Origin: Thuidium tamariscinum
Lineage: Eukaryota; Streptophyta; Bryopsida; Hypnales; Thuidiaceae
Assembly: GCA_947034885.2 (NCBI GenBank)
Contig: OX344754.2
Location: forward strand, 23,392,501-23,456,500
Direction: 5' to 3'
DNA: 64,000 bases
This document shows positions 60,675 through 64,000 of the stretch, piece by piece. The stretch's first letter is position 1, and each line of letters begins with the position of its first letter. The notes under the pieces are model-generated. The model saw only the letters and a list, made by a program, of their open reading frames with translations. It made no database searches and had not been told where the DNA came from. Both the position numbers and the translations under genes were made by a program.

Positions 60675-60795
60675 TTAACCCCTACCTACCCAACCGACCA
60701 TATATGGTCGATCTGAAATTAAAGGCCCACATCTGAATAGGCAGTTACATTCCTTGAACATAAAAAAAAAAAAATTAGTCACTTTTAAGGGTTAA
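60675..60795. repeat. Possible very short TTAA element with a 16-bp palindrome
   Basis: TTAACCCCTACCTACC at 60675 and AAGGGTTAA ending at 60795 bound about 113 bp. Inside, CGACCATATATGGTCG (60695-60710) is a perfect palindrome. The terminal match is short, so this may be chance. Confidence 0.35.
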
Positions 60796-62093
60796 CGATA
60801 GAGAACTTTCATTTTTCACTGTAAAAAGTATATATTTGATTATTGAGAGGTCTTCAAAGGCATACATGTGTCATAAGTGAAGTGTAAAGCTTGCCAATTT
60901 TACTTCATTTCCTAGATTTATACAATTTCACTTTATTTGAGATCTAAGAAATAGTACATATCCATTTGCTTTGAGAATGGTTAGAATGGAAAGAAGAAAG
61001 TGTTTCCATGATTCAACATTGAAAATTTAATCATACAACTATTGACTTGGAGTTATTTCCAAATTCTACTTTAAAAAAATAATTGCATTTCAACAATTGC
61101 AAGGTGGATTGTCTAATGAATTCAATAGCTTTTCATGTGAAACTAATTTTTTTTTAAATGCATTTTAGTGTGCTAACACTCTTTGTAGTTAATTATGTCC
61201 CCTCCAACCCCCAACACAATTCATATGCAAATTTGAGAAACTTTGTGGTAAAGAGCAATATACAAAGTATAAAAGATGTACTACTCACTTGTTATAATCT
61301 CACAACTCCTATGCAATTTTGTACTCAAAATTTGTGTACTTACTAATAAACAAGTTCTTTAAACATCCATGTGGTATAATTTGGGAAGAAAATCAATTTG
61401 CTTCACTAGGGATGACTACAAGCTCATATATTTTTTTCATATTCAAAATACACTTGAAAAATATGAAAAAATAAATAAAAATTGAAAAGGCTTAGGCATT
61501 TAGGGATTACCATGTAAATGTCCGGAGTACTTCTTTAATAGTTTTAGGGAAATATTTATAATTGAACAATAGACCAATCCTTTGGTAACCTTAATCCATT
61601 CATTAGAGCCTTAGAGGATTTTTGAGTTCTAAAGAGGGCCGCTAAGAGGTGTTTGGAAGGATGCTTTTGTATTTAAATATTCTCCTTGAGGATGACTACT
61701 TCCCTATACGTGCTCATTGGAAAAGATTTTTTTCCAATGTGTACTTCCATGTGACAATAGCTTTCATTGGGTGGATCACGGAGACCATGATGAAGCTTTG
61801 TCATTTAAAATTTGGGTTTAGGACATGAAGATGACACCAAACTATCCAATCAGGAACACTATTTTGTACAACCATTAAGATAATAATATAGTATTGTACA
61901 TTGACTCCACTAGTGGATTTTCTTTTACAACCATCAATATAATGTTATACTATCCAAATTTAATATTTGGTAATAGTACCTTGTTTTTGTAGTCTCTACT
62001 TTTACTTCACACAATATTTCAACTACTAGTTTTTGTCTTCATTAAATAGGTGTGCATGTCTATCTCTAAGGGCCTTATATAGATCTCAAAAAG
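60796..62093. other. AT-rich spacer
   Basis: No gene is recognised. GGCTTAGGCATTTAGGGATTA near 61,490-61,510 is a decayed family-B terminus. Confidence 0.4.
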
Positions 62094-62275
62094 CCTCTTA
62101 TGCTTTTCTATAAGTCATCCAACAAATAAAAAGTAGACATGTCTTAGATCAAATAGGAAAAACATAATACACGATATTTCTTATGGATTGAAAGATATAA
62201 ATGTTTCATGATGGAGGTGTTTCAAATTAGCAAATGAACTTTTCTTTTTTTCATCATGTTTTCCCAGGTCTAAGG
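62094..62275 (+). repeat. Partial family-B repeat
   Basis: CTTTTCTATAAGTCATCCAA, AAACATAATACACGATATTT and TTTCATGATGGAGGTGTTTC align with 57466-57650 with few changes. Confidence 0.85.
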
Positions 62276-63559
62276 ACTTCCTTGTATCAAATCTATATAA
62301 GTTAATGTTTTGAATTCGGTTTGAATATTGCCAAATAAAATGTGGTATTACATGATATCAACTAATCCATTTAAAAAATTAAAGATTCGAACATATTCAA
62401 ACTACTAAGCCAGATGAAAATAATCTATTGTGATGAAGTGCAATTGATTTAATTAGTATCGCACTTGTGCTCATTAGCTTGTATGAAATTGATCCTCTCA
62501 TAATATCTCATTTTGCCAATTCCAATTTTTACAAAATATAAGATCCTTTTCAAACATACACCTAATTAGATTCTCCTTAAACATACACCGAATCAGATAA
62601 TTTAAGTATATATAGAAAAAATTTATTTAAGAAATTCCTCTTCTAAATACACATTCCTCTTCTAAATACACTAATTGCAAACATGACATGAAACTTTTGA
62701 GACTATTAACACATTCACTGTAAGGAAAGATGGAATGGGATTGGTAGACTAGTATTACATTCCTAGTACAACCTATCTAATATCTACAAATTAGTGACGT
62801 GGTAATTAACGACGAGACTAATTGATGATGTGACCACCAGACCAACTCACAAAATAACAACACTAATTAAGAGTATTGGTTCAATAATGGAATATTAAAG
62901 GAGATACCCCAAGACCCAACTCAATTTTTTTCTAATGCACACCTTTAATTTGTACCCTACAATATTTAAAAACACCCTATATCATTTTCTATATATTGTA
63001 GTATATAAAATTTTAAAATCAAATTGTAATTTTTATCAAAATGATTATTTGGCATCCTACATTTGTTCATACATATATAGCTACTTCTTCCACTCACTGT
63101 AGCCCTTGAGATTGAATAGTCTTACAAAGATTAAATCATTGCATGTATTTGTTGTTCATCACTTACACTTCTTTGCAACAAACTTTAGAGCCGCTCTTGT
63201 TTGTTGGAATCAATGGACTGGTAATTTGGAAAAAATTCATTTTAATATTAACAATCTTTCTATGAATCTCCCTATGACCCTATTCTTATTTTAATTCAAC
63301 AAAATTTGAAAACATCACACCACAATTGGAGATGCAGCATCCAAAAAATAAAATAAAAGTTGTTCCCTAAAGGGTTATAAGGGTCTATGCATGTATACCA
63401 TTCTAACATTTGTTTAAAGCAAAAATTAAAAAAAGTCATCTACCAAGGATGAAATAATATTAGATGAAAATGACTCAAATATACTTCTAATTTAAAATTA
63501 GTAGCCTTATTGAAGTCTATAAATTCCTATACAATTGAAGTTTGTAATTCAAGTACATT
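62276..63559. other. AT-rich spacer
   Basis: No gene or element is recognised. Confidence 0.4.
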
Positions 63560-64000
63560 TTTCAACAATAGACATAAATAAAAAGTGATGTGAAGTCTTT
63601 GTATTCTCTTTTCACAAGTAAAATTTGAAAGTTGGTGACCAAAGAAATATGAGGTTAAAGGGCTTAACATGCATGATTCCAATCAATTTATGCCTTTTCA
63701 AAATCTAATCTACAATTTGTTTAAATGAATTTTGAACGTGCATTTTTCTCCTAAATTGAGCATATAAGCGTATTTGAGGCTCATTTTCAAAAACTCTCAA
63801 CACTACGTAAAGTGAAGAATGTAATGGATAGTTGATTAACATTGCAAAATCTTGAATAGAAAAATCACTATCAATCATTTTCTAAATTGGAATGTTGACA
63901 TTAAAATAAGACTTCTTAGAGGACTTTCCGAAAAATAAGAACCACTAAAAATAACAACTTTGTTAGTTTTAATTTAACTTCAAAATTATGCAACCACCAA
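63560..64000 (+). repeat. Family-B repeat running off the window
   Basis: AATCAATTTATGCCTTTTCA, TTTGAGGCTCATTTTCAAAA, CTTGAATAGAAAAATCACTA and ACTAAAAATAACAACTTTGT follow the family order. The terminal GGGGTTAA would lie just beyond the window end. Confidence 0.75.

Overview
This window is nuclear DNA from a land plant. The evidence is many GT-AG introns, a 13-exon plant-type TM9SF (nonaspanin) gene, a TIR-NBS-LRR immune-receptor gene, and plant-type CACTA, hAT and Ty3/gypsy elements. The TIR start (IFISHSGAQKEF) and the N-terminal hydrophobic exon suggest a non-seed plant, perhaps a bryophyte. That placement is inference and the species is not identified.

Layout. (1) 1-13,043: a decayed giant CACTA (En/Spm) element whose left end lies outside the window. 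A Ser/Glu-rich multi-exon gene with a Transposase_24-like C-terminus runs leftwards. A tnp2 transposase pseudogene (Transpos_assoc-like, tnp2, DUF4218, DUF4216) runs rightwards and carries a 310-bp CACTA MITE. (2) 13,044-19,640: AT-rich and gene-free, with a 136-bp tandem array cut by a 270-bp CACTA MITE (ATT target duplication) and a separate 153-bp CACTA MITE (TGG duplication). (3) 20,091-26,506: an intact TM9SF/TMN gene with an 18-nt microexon; 593 aa. (4) 29.1-36.4 kb: an apparently intact TNL gene, rebuilt as five coding exons (1,028 aa), whose first exon encodes a hydrophobic N-terminal segment. (5) 38.3-44.3 kb: remnants of two LTR retrotransposons and a 647-bp perfect-style foldback hairpin; the gypsy element is cut off inside RNase H. 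(6) 44.4-49.8 kb: an intact 1,079-aa BED/hAT transposase gene with arrays of a GC-rich 12-mer (consensus GCGACCGCGGGT) on both sides. (7) 49.9-64.0 kb: an AT-rich nest of two families of non-coding elements bounded by TTAA and starting CCCC (piggyBac-like termini), an unrecognised 475-aa coiled-coil gene, and two more 12-mer arrays.

How it fits together. The two ordinary host genes are TM9SF (secretory pathway) and the TNL (immune receptor); nearly everything else is mobile DNA. The most interesting signal is the 12-mer array family. The arrays flank the only intact transposase, lie upstream of the unrecognised coiled-coil gene, and occur again without a gene at 60 kb. This could be a transposase or accessory-protein binding system. 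The TTAA/CCCC element families are the second signal worth following. All domain names come from reading the translations; no database search was possible.
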